A program made the translations under genes and the position numbers. This document shows, in pieces, positions 1-6,131 of a stretch of 8,876 nucleotides of DNA. How positions within the stretch are numbered: position 1 is the stretch's first letter; the number at the start of each line of letters is the position of its first letter. The stretch is taken from contig JAJAYR010000390.1 of assembly GCA_026786155.1 (NCBI GenBank), positions 1 through 8,876 on the forward strand, in the 5' to 3' direction. The notes under the pieces are model-generated. The model worked only from the letters and a program-made list of their open reading frames with translations. It was not told the origin of the DNA and searched no databases. The DNA is from Pyrinomonadaceae bacterium (GTDB lineage Bacteria > Acidobacteriota > Blastocatellia > Pyrinomonadales > Pyrinomonadaceae).

Positions 1-331
1 ATTCTTTGATGTTCAACGGCACATTTTCTAAAATTGCGCCCATTTGAAAACTTAAGTTGTGTAATCTTGCCAACCACTGTTTGTAACTTGGCAAATGCGG
101 AAAAGCCTTTGCATCATTGGCTTTAATTAATAAATATGTCCGTTTGAGGGTGGCTGTCCCAAAGTAACTTTGCGCGAAGCGTTCCATCGCCACCGCGATT
201 ATTTCCGCATCCGTGCATTTCGGATGATGATTCGACTTTCTCCAATTGCCGCCGTTTTTCTCGCTTTTTAAGCCGTCATCTGCCAAACAATAGACTAAAA
301 CTAATTGTGCGGAACGCACTATACTTCTCAT
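1..331 (-). CDS. IS982-like transposase, N-terminal part (runs off the window)
   Basis: An open frame starts at the ATG at 331 and stays open to the window edge, giving 110 residues with no stop. The start is set by a GGAG ribosome binding site at 340-343, 8 bases upstream. The N-terminus begins MRSIVRSAQLVLVYCLADDG. It continues with a CTDAEIIAVAM segment, a LKRTYLLIKAN segment and FPHLPSYKQWLARL. This order (short N-terminal helices, 'TDAEII', then 'FP-LPSY--W--RL' before the catalytic core) matches the N-terminal region of IS982-type DDE transposases. The DDE residues themselves would lie beyond position 1, so catalytic integrity cannot be judged. The gene is AT-richer than the main minus-strand genes. 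It could belong to another DDE family with a similar N-terminus (IS4/IS5 group). The assignment rests on recalled family pattern, not on an alignment. Confidence 0.72.
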   Translation of the reverse strand, partial: MRSIVRSAQLVLVYCLADDGLKSEKNGGNWRKSNHHPKCTDAEIIAVAMERFAQSYFGTATLKRTYLLIKANDAKAFPHLPSYKQWLARLHNLSFQMGAILENVPLNIKE

Positions 332-333
332 TG

Positions 334-399
334 TGTAATCTCCTTATTTTTGAGCAGTTTTTTTCTCAAAATCATTCTACTCATTTTTTGGAGATTACA
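334..399 (-). promoter_or_regulatory. Transposase leader fold-back hairpin burying the ribosome binding site
   Basis: The segment 390-399 is the exact reverse complement of 334-343 (10 of 10 bases). On the minus-strand RNA the downstream arm is GGAGAUUACA, which contains the whole GGAG Shine-Dalgarno of the transposase and ends 2 bases before the AUG. A second nested hairpin lies between the arms, with TTTTGAG (348-354) pairing with CTCAAAA (365-371). A -10-like TAGAAT (minus strand, 374-379) lies between the outer arms, so a transcript starting there would lack the upstream arm and leave the site free. This is the arrangement known from IS10 and IS50, where read-through RNA from outside the element cannot express transposase. 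Pairing is seen in the sequence; the function is inferred. Confidence 0.5.
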
Positions 400-789
400 T
401 ACTTTTCTAATCAGGACTCAGGTTAACTCGTAATTTGTCTGCCTTTCTTGCTGGCAAAAAATGCTTGGTAATTTAGCCAAATACACAGTTCTGACCTTGA
501 CTTGTAGGCTGTTAAGAATTAATTAACAAAGGATTTTCTTAACCTTTTATCTCTTTATTTAACCAAATAAGATTTAGCCGCAAACCTGTTATCAGACGTG
601 GCTTTTATAAGTGAGGTTTAGTTAAAACCAGTTCATGATGCTTATTTGACAGTGCAATAAGTGCAATTACTCATCCCTCTTGAGTAATTGCACCGTCGCC
701 GCTTCTCTTAAAAATTAATAGTTTTAAAGAATGCAAAAGTTTATCGCGGGATTTTTGAGTAATAAAAAAAGAATTTACGAGGAGGCAAA
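400..789. other. AT-rich intergenic region without a gene
   Basis: About 390 bases between the insertion-sequence end and the lipoprotein at 790, with the flanking genes pointing away from each other. No frame of useful length with a ribosome binding site is seen on either strand. It holds several small imperfect dyads (for example GTTAAG at 511-516 with CTTAAC at 538-543), a consensus TTGACA at 646-651, the tandem octamer AGTGCAAT at 651-658 and 660-667, and the perfect palindrome at 661-693 listed separately. It is clearly AT-richer than the genes to its right. The promoter of the lipoprotein must lie here, but no convincing -35/-10 pair can be named. Confidence 0.6.
661..693. repeat. Perfect 13-bp inverted repeat with a 7-base loop
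   Basis: GTGCAATTACTCA (661-673) is followed by TCCCTCT and then its exact reverse complement TGAGTAATTGCAC (681-693). There is no T-run on either side, so it does not look like an intrinsic terminator, and neither neighbouring gene ends toward it. A consensus TTGACA lies just upstream at 646-651, which would put the palindrome over the -10 region of a plus-strand promoter; the -10 match itself is poor. A dyad operator or a structured leader upstream of the lipoprotein are the main options. The dyad is certain; its role is not. Confidence 0.6.
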
Positions 790-1689
790 ATGAAAAAACA
801 AATATTTGGAGTTTCGATTATAGGAATTACATTTTTTGCGGTTGTAATGGCAGGTTGTCAGAACACGGCGACGAATACTTCCGACACAAATCAAGTTAGT
901 ATGAATACGGCGAATGCGAACGGCACGAATGGCGCGAATGCCGTTTCATCGCCGATTGTTAGCCCGACCACGGTTGTCGCCGTCAGTCCGGTGATAGAAA
1001 CCGGCGAGCCGAACCAATACAGCGCGACGATGCAATTATCAGCCCGGACGACGGGCAGGAATATGAGTCTGCCGTCCATAACGGCGAATGTGGCGCGCGA
1101 AGGAGAAAAACGGCGCATCTCGTTTAACCTGCCGAATAACGAACAAGTCGTTTATCTGAATTTAAGCAGCACTCGGTATTTGATTTTGCCGAACCGGAAA
1201 CAGTATGCCGAAGTCAGTCCCGAAGCCGTCGGGTTCGACGTGCCGCGTTTGATGATGCCTGACCGGATTGTCGACTATCTCAAAGGAAGAGAAGGTTTTG
1301 AGCGCGTCGGCGAAGAACAGTTTAACGGGCGCGCGGTCGTCAAATACAGAGCGGCGGGAACTGCCCGAACGAACAGCCCGGCAGGTCAGGTCAGCGCCGA
1401 ATCTTTTACTTACGTCGATAAGGAAACCGGATTGCCTGTCCGCGCCGAGTTTGAATCGCAGGCGGGCGGCAGCGTTCAGGGCGTTGACGGATTAAAAACC
1501 GTGATTGAAATGCGCGACATCAAAACGGAAACCGCGCCCGCGCTTTTTGAAGTGCCAGCCGGTTACAACAAAATCACGGAAGAACAGGTTCGTCAGCAGT
1601 TTAACGCCGTAACACAAACAATAACCGCTGTCGCCGGCGCTTTGTTGAACACTTTGAACGCTCCGAAACCGGCGGCATCTCCGCAATAA
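790..1689 (+). CDS. Outer-membrane-type lipoprotein with LolA/DUF4412-like domain
   Basis: A 299-residue lipoprotein. The start is fixed by GAGGAGG at 779-785, five bases before the ATG. Residues 1-22 form a signal peptide with a lipobox VMAGC, giving lipidation at Cys23. Residues 24-60 are an Asn/Thr/Ala/Ser-rich spacer typical of Blastocatellia lipoproteins. The rest resembles the half-barrel fold of LolA/LolB-like or DUF4412 proteins: beta-strand repeats at about 78-145, 'YVDKETGLPVRAEF' at about 208-221, and the closing 'ALFEVPAGY' at 251-259. A helical tail, then an Ala/Pro-rich end, follows. Such proteins sit in the periplasm or on the outer membrane and bind lipid or envelope partners; the ligand is unknown. 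The gene is alone on the plus strand and converges with the permease at 1881-3035. The family name is by pattern only. Confidence 0.85.
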   Translation: MKKQIFGVSIIGITFFAVVMAGCQNTATNTSDTNQVSMNTANANGTNGANAVSSPIVSPTTVVAVSPVIETGEPNQYSATMQLSARTTGRNMSLPSITANVAREGEKRRISFNLPNNEQVVYLNLSSTRYLILPNRKQYAEVSPEAVGFDVPRLMMPDRIVDYLKGREGFERVGEEQFNGRAVVKYRAAGTARTNSPAGQVSAESFTYVDKETGLPVRAEFESQAGGSVQGVDGLKTVIEMRDIKTETAPALFEVPAGYNKITEEQVRQQFNAVTQTITAVAGALLNTLNAPKPAASPQ

Positions 1690-1721
1690 CGGGGTTCTTA
1701 AACAATTATCGAATCGGCAGA

Positions 1722-1804
1722 AATGAACGAGCCGGAAACGGGAAATCAAGTTAAAGATAAAACAAAACAATCCGCGCTTGAAACAAGCCAGCGGCTCGTT
1801 CATT
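1722..1804. repeat. 13-bp inverted repeat spanning 83 bp in the convergent gap
   Basis: AATGAACGAGCCG (1722-1734) and CGGCTCGTTCATT (1792-1804) are perfect reverse complements separated by 57 bases. Inside lies a second hairpin: CCGC plus GCTTG (1772-1780), loop AAA, then CAAGC (1784-1788), a two-base bulge and GCGG (1791-1794). Its last bases overlap the right arm of the long repeat, so the two structures exclude each other. No T-run follows on either strand, so it is not a normal intrinsic terminator. No target duplication flanks it, which speaks against a simple miniature transposon. It could protect the 3' end of the lipoprotein mRNA or be part of a small RNA. Confidence 0.5.
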
Positions 1805-1836
1805 CTCGTCCGTCTAATTGCCGGCGAAAATGATGT

Positions 1837-1856
1837 AAAAAACCGGCGCTGTCGCC
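1837..1856 (-). terminator. Weak candidate terminator after the AI-2E family permease
   Basis: On the minus strand, about 25 bases after the permease stop, GGCG-ACAG-CGCC (1856-1845) is followed by GG and six T (1842-1837). The stem is only four base pairs, so it may act poorly or not at all. It is the only T-tract hairpin in the convergent gap that faces the minus-strand block. Confidence 0.3.
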
Positions 1857-1880
1857 ATTTGCGAACGCCCCGCGAGAATA

Positions 1881-3035
1881 TTATTCATTGCTCAACGCCT
1901 CAAGCCTAATTTCATTTTTAGCGTCCTGTTCGCCTTTGACCTCGACTCGCTTGCCCAGAATATCCTCGACGTAAATCATTTTCACCGCCACGAAAACGAC
2001 GGCGACGATGGGAACGGCGAGCAGCAAGCCAAGAAAACCGAACAGCACGGCGAGCAGCAGTTGTGAAGCGATGACGAGGACGGGCGGGACGGAAACGGCG
2101 CGCTGCTGAATAAGTGGCGAAATTAAAAAGCCGTCGAGATTCTGCACCGCGAGATAAAGAATAACGACGTAGAGCGCCTGCGCCGGACTTTGCGATAAAG
2201 CAATCAAAATTGCGGGCGCGCTCGCTATCAGCGGACCGATATTCGGAATAAAACTCATCAGACCGGCGATAATTCCAAGCGGTATGGCGAACGGAACGCC
2301 TAAAAACCACAATCCTAAAAAGGTTAAAACACCATTAATCGTCATCGAACCGGAAATGCCGAGCAAAAAGCCGCGCAGCGTTTTTTCCATAGTTGCGAGA
2401 ATTTCCAGCGCCCGTTTTTCCCGGTTTTGCGGAACGAGCTTGACGATGCCTTCGTTGTATAGTTTCGGGCTGAAGGCGAAATAAACGGCGGTCATCAAAA
2501 CTATTATAATATTCGCCAGGACATCGAAAGCCGTCGAAAAAAGTCCGGTGATGCGCCCGAAAACATTTGTCGATTGTCTGCCGATAAATTGCTGCGGCTC
2601 AGGCATTTGTTCGACGATTCGCCGCCCCAAAGGATATTTGGAAATTTGCCCGCGCATTTGCTCAAAAGCGACGGGCAGTTGTTCGGACAATTCGTCGAAT
2701 TGTTGCCGCATCGAATCTGACAAAAGCCAGACGCCAAGCGCAATGAGGGCGACGATTGCCAGTAACACCACCGTCAGCGACAAATTTTCCGAAAGCGGCA
2801 TGTATCTTTTTATAAAACCGCTCAAACTCCGTAAGAAAATCGCCAGCAAAAGACCGGCGAAAACCAGCAAAACGATTTCCGCGCCCTGCCACAAAACGAT
2901 TAAAATCAGCGCGGACAGCGTAGTGATGCCGAGAAATGTTAAAGTTTTTCGGGCAAAAGCCCAACCCGGCGGCGCTTTATCGCGCGGCGTGATATGCGGA
3001 GGTTGAAAATCGTTTGGCGGCGTTTCCGGCGGCAT
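1881..3035 (-). CDS. AI-2E family transporter (PerM/YhhT-type permease)
   Basis: A 384-residue polytopic inner-membrane protein of the AI-2E/PerM family, close to the family's usual 340-390 residues. A proline-rich cytosolic N-terminus (1-25) precedes paired membrane spans at about 32-72, a span at 85-105, and an amphipathic soluble segment (106-165). Further spans follow at about 168-190, 225-250 and 252-280. The conserved C-terminal half contains SFIPNIGPLIASAPAIL (261-277), 'QNLDGFLISPLIQQRAVSVPP' split across 298-318, and the last spans at 320-355 ending with YVEDILGKR. Members export varied small molecules or act as Na+/H+ antiporters; true autoinducer-2 export is shown only for a few, so the substrate here is unknown. 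It is the last gene of the second minus-strand block, 47 bases after the broken DUF421 gene. The ribosome binding site is weak (GCGAG). Confidence 0.93.
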   Translation of the reverse strand: MPPETPPNDFQPPHITPRDKAPPGWAFARKTLTFLGITTLSALILIVLWQGAEIVLLVFAGLLLAIFLRSLSGFIKRYMPLSENLSLTVVLLAIVALIALGVWLLSDSMRQQFDELSEQLPVAFEQMRGQISKYPLGRRIVEQMPEPQQFIGRQSTNVFGRITGLFSTAFDVLANIIIVLMTAVYFAFSPKLYNEGIVKLVPQNREKRALEILATMEKTLRGFLLGISGSMTINGVLTFLGLWFLGVPFAIPLGIIAGLMSFIPNIGPLIASAPAILIALSQSPAQALYVVILYLAVQNLDGFLISPLIQQRAVSVPPVLVIASQLLLAVLFGFLGLLLAVPIVAVVFVAVKMIYVEDILGKRVEVKGEQDAKNEIRLEALSNE

Positions 3036-3082
3036 AATTTATTTCTCGCTTCGGCAAAATGTCCGGCTTTTAAATCTTTAAA

Positions 3083-3310
3083 TTAACATACACCCTCGAG
3101 AGCCGTGCGCGAATCGGTTTTCGATTTTTTAATCACGCTGAAGCTGCCGTCGGTTTCGAGGACGACGGCTTCGACTTCTTCGACGGCGGCGATGCCTTTG
3201 GCGCGAATCGCCATCCGCACTTCGCCTTCGGCGACGCGCTGCCGCTTCATCGCGTGAGACAGAAATTCGCCTTTGTCGAAAAGCAGAGTCGGCTCGGCTT
3301 TGACGAGATT
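3083..3310 (-). pseudogene. C-terminal domain of DUF421 protein, cut off by an in-frame stop
   Basis: Reading on in the same frame past the TAA at 3311-3313 gives 75 further sense codons, from NLVKAEPTLLFDKGEFL through MKRQRVAEGEVRMAIR and VEAVVLETDGSFSVI, ending at TAA 3083-3085. This is exactly the soluble C-terminal domain expected of DUF421 (YetF/YcaP-like) proteins: 'EPTLLF--G', 'R-R--E-E---AIR--GI' and 'LETDGSFSVI'. No frameshift is needed and no second stop occurs. There is no ribosome binding site near the internal ATG at 3250, so independent translation is unlikely. The fragment looks well conserved, which points to a very recent nonsense change, an assembly error, or read-through. 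Confidence 0.8.
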
Positions 3311-3586
3311 TTACATCCATTTAAAGCGAACCGAAAGCCAGGTGATGACAAATTGCAGCCCGACGAGCAAGCCGAGCGCGAGAACTCCTTCGGCAAATGA
3401 AACGTCCTTTGAAATAATAACCGTCGCCAATGTCGAGCCGAGCGCGATTGTGACGACAAAATCAAAGGCGTTCCATTTCGACAAGGTGCGCTTGCCCGAC
3501 GCGAGCAGCACAAATATTAACGCCGAATAAGCGAGAACGCCGACAATCAAGATACGAATCAGTCCAAACCAATCATCAAAAAACAT
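3311..3586 (-). CDS. DUF421 membrane protein, N-terminal part ending at a premature TAA
   Basis: The 91-residue frame encodes the membrane half of a DUF421 (YetF/YcaP-like) protein. Spans lie at about 8-29, 41-58 and 64-85, with the family's 'SGKRTLSKWNAFDFVVTIALG' region at 30-50. Normal members run about 150-220 residues and carry a soluble C-terminal domain after the third span; here TAA directly follows Trp-Met at 90-91 and the missing domain continues in the same frame at 3083-3310. The combined frame would be 167 codons with the stop at codon 92. The start at 3586 is supported by a GGA nine bases upstream. It lies 35 bases after the metallophosphoesterase and 47 bases (from the C-terminal remnant) before the permease, consistent with one transcript. 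DUF421 proteins are cytoplasmic-membrane proteins of unclear function. Confidence 0.8.
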   Translation of the reverse strand: MFFDDWFGLIRILIVGVLAYSALIFVLLASGKRTLSKWNAFDFVVTIALGSTLATVIISKDVSFAEGVLALGLLVGLQFVITWLSVRFKWM

Positions 3587-3621
3587 AACTTTTATTCCGA
3601 CTTTTGCCGCAAGATTATTTT

Positions 3622-4596
3622 TTAACCGTTTCCGCGCCGAAGCGTAAAAACGGTTAATTCGGGACGGCAGTTAATTCTAATCGGAAAACTGCTGAAACCG
3701 ATGCCGCGATTGACGTAAAGGCGATTTCCCGCCTGACCGAAATCGCTTATCCACCCGTCGGCGTGGATTTTTTCATCGGTGAAAAGCGACATCCACGACC
3801 AATCGTCGGTAAAAGGAATGCGAATCTGCCCACCGTGCGTGTGTCCGGCGAGCGCGAGCGGCGCGGCGTTTGCCGGAATTGCGACGAACGAATCGGGTTC
3901 GTGCATAAAAATCACGCGCGGCGCGTTGACCGGAACTTGCGCTAAAGCTATTTCCGGTTTGGCATTATCGGCGTAATGCGAACCGATGCCGACGACGAAA
4001 AGATTCGCCGCATCGTTCGCCGTCGAATTGTTTTGTGCGCCGGATTCATCGGGCAAAGCAAGAACCGCCGACGCATTATCAAGAACGCGCACGCCAGCCT
4101 GCGAAAGCGTTTGCCGCACGGCAATCGCCAGCGGCTCATTTTTGACCGAATCTGGATAACCCATCCCATAATCGTGATTGCCGAGAACGACATAAGTCGG
4201 AATTTTCGCTTCGATTAAAGGACGCAGCAAAGCGGCGGCTTCATTTACTTCATTCATAAAGTTGCGCGTGTCTTCTTTTTCAACATCTTCGCGTTCGTCA
4301 TCGTCGGTCGGCTTATAAACAAAATCGCCCGCGATTAAAACGGCGGCGGGACGCTCGGCGATGATTCGATTGACGACTTTTTTCGCCGTGTCTTCGTTGC
4401 CGAGCCACATTCCGATTTGCAGATCGGCAATCAGCGCGACGCGCTTGTTTTCCCAGGCGGAAGGAAGATTCGGAACGAACGCCGTTTCCGCTTTTTCGTC
4501 AACGAGGCGCGGTTCGATAACCGCGCCCCATATCAGTAAGAGCAGTATCGCGCCGAGAACGCCGAGCGCGATACGTTTGGGATACTTTCGCCGCAT
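3622..4596 (-). CDS. Membrane-anchored metallophosphoesterase (YkuE/YaeI-like)
   Basis: A 324-residue calcineurin-like phosphoesterase with one N-terminal membrane span (about 8-26) that anchors the catalytic domain outside the cytoplasmic membrane. Motifs run in the family order: ADLQIG (57-62), AGDF (89-92), GNHD (139-142), FMHEPDSF (230-237) and GHTHGGQ (251-257). Together they supply most ligands of the two-metal centre. The first motif is normally D-x-H; here it is D58-L-Q60, so one metal-binding His is replaced by Gln. An acidic, probably flexible loop follows motif II (94-110), and another Asn/Ala-rich loop lies at 183-197. Relatives hydrolyse phosphodiester or pyrophosphate bonds of lipids such as UDP-diacylglucosamine or phospholipids; the substrate here is unknown. 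The gene sits between a small membrane protein and the DUF421 gene on the same strand. No strong ribosome binding site is seen. Confidence 0.9.
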   Translation of the reverse strand: MRRKYPKRIALGVLGAILLLLIWGAVIEPRLVDEKAETAFVPNLPSAWENKRVALIADLQIGMWLGNEDTAKKVVNRIIAERPAAVLIAGDFVYKPTDDDEREDVEKEDTRNFMNEVNEAAALLRPLIEAKIPTYVVLGNHDYGMGYPDSVKNEPLAIAVRQTLSQAGVRVLDNASAVLALPDESGAQNNSTANDAANLFVVGIGSHYADNAKPEIALAQVPVNAPRVIFMHEPDSFVAIPANAAPLALAGHTHGGQIRIPFTDDWSWMSLFTDEKIHADGWISDFGQAGNRLYVNRGIGFSSFPIRINCRPELTVFTLRRGNG

Positions 4597-4683
4597 AAAT
4601 TTAATTGCTGACCCGTTTATTTTGAAGTCCGTTCAAGCGCGAGTCGTTCGCTTTCGCCCGCGCGTTTTCATTTTTTTTCACTT

Positions 4684-4893
4684 TTAAGGACCGACACCTT
4701 CCGTGCCTTGAAACGGATTGTAAATTCCGGTCAAAACCAAAACGATAAAAACTATCACGATTGCCAGTATCATAAAGGCGCATCCGTAAAGTCCGGTTTT
4801 CTTTCCCGCTCCGATGTCGCTGCCGCCCGTATCGGCTTCGAGTCCGGCTGTTTGCCGGGTTTCTTCGTTAATTTTGTCCGTTTCGCTTTCCAT
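4684..4893 (-). CDS. Small single-span membrane protein, hypothetical
   Basis: A 69-residue protein of no family I recognise. Residues 1-32 are hydrophilic and acidic, with a Gly/Asp-rich end. Residues 35-57 (starting LYGCAFMILAIV) form one strong membrane span, followed by a short tail containing YNPFQG. The positive Lys pair at 31-32 just before the span suggests the N-terminus stays in the cytoplasm. It is read as real because of the clean membrane topology and because it fills a gap between two same-strand genes: 33 bases after the lipoprotein at 4927 and 87 bases before the phosphoesterase. There is no clear Shine-Dalgarno sequence before its ATG, which lowers certainty. Confidence 0.6.
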   Translation of the reverse strand: MESETDKINEETRQTAGLEADTGGSDIGAGKKTGLYGCAFMILAIVIVFIVLVLTGIYNPFQGTEGVGP

Positions 4894-4926
4894 AATTTTG
4901 AGTTTGAAAATCGCTTCACAGTCGTT

Positions 4927-5949
4927 TTACTTTAAGTCGCTGACTTTAGCAGCCTGCAAAAAGATCGGCGTTTGCTTCAGAAAATCGCGTTCCGCCGTCG
5001 TCAGCGGGCGAAAGCGATTGTTGGCGATGTCATTGATTTCTTCGGCTTGCAGACGTTCAAATCTGCCGGTCAAACTCATTGTTTTGCCCACGCCGATTTT
5101 CCCCTGCGTGCCGACTCCGCGAGCCGATTCTTCGTCGAGCATCACATAAATTTCGCTGCCGCCGCCCGAAGCGACGGTGAAGGTGCGCGGTCCGACGACG
5201 CGCCCGACGCGTACATTTGAAAACTCGATTTCTTTGCCGACCAGCGAAAGTTTGTCCGCCGTCGAATTATAAACGCCAGCGTCGGTCAGTTTGCCGCCCG
5301 CCGTTTGATTGCCGCCGTTTGCTGCCGCTTGATTGGCATTTCCGTTTGCCATCATCTGGTTAGTGTTAGCCGGCATTTGATTGCCGTTCGGAGTCATCAT
5401 TGTTTGTCCGGCGTTGGCGGTCGTCGCGGCGCGATTCGCGTTCGGTTTGAAATTGACCGACTGAGCGATTAAAACCGGTTTGGCGTTAAATTCCGCTTCG
5501 AGGCGCGAATCTAAATCCCAGCCGATTTCGCGTTCGATGTCCGCCTTTACGAACATTCTGACCACGCCCGTGACCGTCGCCACGTCGCTGATAACGTATG
5601 CGCGATTATTCGCGTCGCCGACCTGGGGAAACGGCTCGCGCCCGACGACGAGTAGTTCGCCGACGCTCACGCCGCTGTCCATATTAAACGCTCGCGGATT
5701 CCAGATTTCTTCGACATTGCCGCTCACCGTCACGGTTTTGCCGACGTATGCCTGAGGGTTTTCGATGACCTGCCGCGCCGTTATTCCGCCTGTCTTTTCA
5801 GCGCGGTCGCTCGCCGAGTCCGCGCACGAAGTTAAAAATAAAACGCTCGATACCGCTAGCGTCAACGCTCCCAGACAACGAAAAATCGTTTTCCCGTAAT
5901 TTCGTCGCGCACTCGCCGCCTGCTTTTGTTTGCTATTTAATAATTTCAT
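4927..5949 (-). CDS. Lipoprotein with two OB-fold-like modules joined by an Asn/Gln-rich linker
   Basis: A 340-residue lipoprotein. The start at 5949 is preferred over the ATG at 6069 because AAGGAG lies seven bases before it and the signal peptide then has sensible length; 6069 also lies inside the upstream terminator. An Arg/Lys-rich n-region and hydrophobic core lead to the lipobox FLTSC, lipidated at Cys42. Module 1 (about 55-167) has YVGKTVTVSGNVEEIWNPRAF (67-87) and a VTGVV strand near 126. Module 2 (about 225-305) repeats the plan: LVGKEIEFSNVRVGRVVGPR (236-255), an IYVMLDEES strand and GKTMSLTGRFERL (288-300). This looks like a duplicated small beta-barrel of the bacterial OB type. 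Between them lies an Asn/Ala/Met/Gln/Thr-rich linker (168-220). The likely place is the periplasm or outer membrane; the ligand is unknown. It is the first gene after the strong terminator and so should have its own promoter. Confidence 0.85.
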   Translation of the reverse strand: MKLLNSKQKQAASARRNYGKTIFRCLGALTLAVSSVLFLTSCADSASDRAEKTGGITARQVIENPQAYVGKTVTVSGNVEEIWNPRAFNMDSGVSVGELLVVGREPFPQVGDANNRAYVISDVATVTGVVRMFVKADIEREIGWDLDSRLEAEFNAKPVLIAQSVNFKPNANRAATTANAGQTMMTPNGNQMPANTNQMMANGNANQAAANGGNQTAGGKLTDAGVYNSTADKLSLVGKEIEFSNVRVGRVVGPRTFTVASGGGSEIYVMLDEESARGVGTQGKIGVGKTMSLTGRFERLQAEEINDIANNRFRPLTTAERDFLKQTPIFLQAAKVSDLK

Positions 5950-6048
5950 AAATTCTCCTTGTTCCGGCGCGGCGTTATTTTGCCGAAGCCGCCAGCCGGG
6001 TAAATTCGATACGATTTTGATAACTTTGATTTTATTGATTGACGGGCG

Positions 6049-6094
6049 AAAAAAAATCCGTGTTACCACTCAAAAGGCTTGAGTAATAACACGG
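6049..6094 (-). terminator. Strong intrinsic terminator after the MscS-type channel gene
   Basis: On the minus-strand RNA, CCGUGUUA-UU-ACUCAA (6094-6079) pairs with UUGAGU-GG-UAACACGG (6073-6058) around a five-base loop (6078-6074), followed by A and eight U (6056-6049). The two middle pairs are U-G wobbles in the minus-strand RNA but would be C-A mismatches in the plus-strand RNA, so the structure is perfect (16 bp) only in the direction that ends the channel operon. It starts 38 bases after the MscS stop codon and separates the two minus-strand blocks. Confidence 0.9.
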
Positions 6095-6131
6095 GAAATG
6101 CGCCGAACGCCGCGCGGCGGTTATCTTCGAT

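Larger units (their letters stand above)
1..424 (-). mobile_element. Partial insertion sequence, IS982-like
   Basis: The partial transposase at 1-331 and its upstream leader belong to an insertion sequence whose other end lies outside the window. The right-hand terminus is not proven because the opposite inverted repeat is not visible. A plausible terminus is the segment 402-424, which read inward on the minus strand begins ACCTGAGTCCTGATTAG. Beyond it the DNA changes to anonymous AT-rich spacer. No target-site duplication can be tested with one end only. The right boundary is therefore a guess within perhaps 30 bases. Confidence 0.5.

Noticed and set aside
661..693. The 13-bp palindrome considered as an intrinsic terminator
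   Set aside because: No T-tract on either strand and no gene ends toward it. It is kept as a dyad of unknown role.
1723..1833. A 36-codon plus-strand frame (start MNEPETGNQV) after the lipoprotein
   Set aside because: No ribosome binding site, no recognisable feature, and it lies within the inverted-repeat structure. Its mirror on the other strand also starts Met-Asn-Glu-Pro only because the repeat arms are complementary.
2548..3006. A 152-residue open frame on the plus strand opposite the AI-2E family permease
   Set aside because: Antisense to conserved permease codons, with no start signal and no recognisable domain.
3622..3657. 9-bp inverted repeat TTAACCGTT / AACGGTTAA at the end of the phosphoesterase gene, considered as a terminator
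   Set aside because: In the direction of transcription it is followed by an A-run, not a T-run, and it lies within the coding end 36 bases before the next start. It would not stop transcription.
4597..4683. A 12-codon frame (start MKTRGRKR) considered as a leader peptide of the phosphoesterase
   Set aside because: It follows an A-run rather than a ribosome binding site, and no attenuator-like alternative hairpins are visible after it.
5950..6069. A 40-residue N-terminal extension of the OB-like lipoprotein, starting at the ATG at 6069
   Set aside because: It would start inside the strong terminator stem, has no ribosome binding site, and would put 81 residues before the lipobox Cys. The ATG at 5949 has AAGGAG at the right distance and gives a normal lipoprotein signal peptide.
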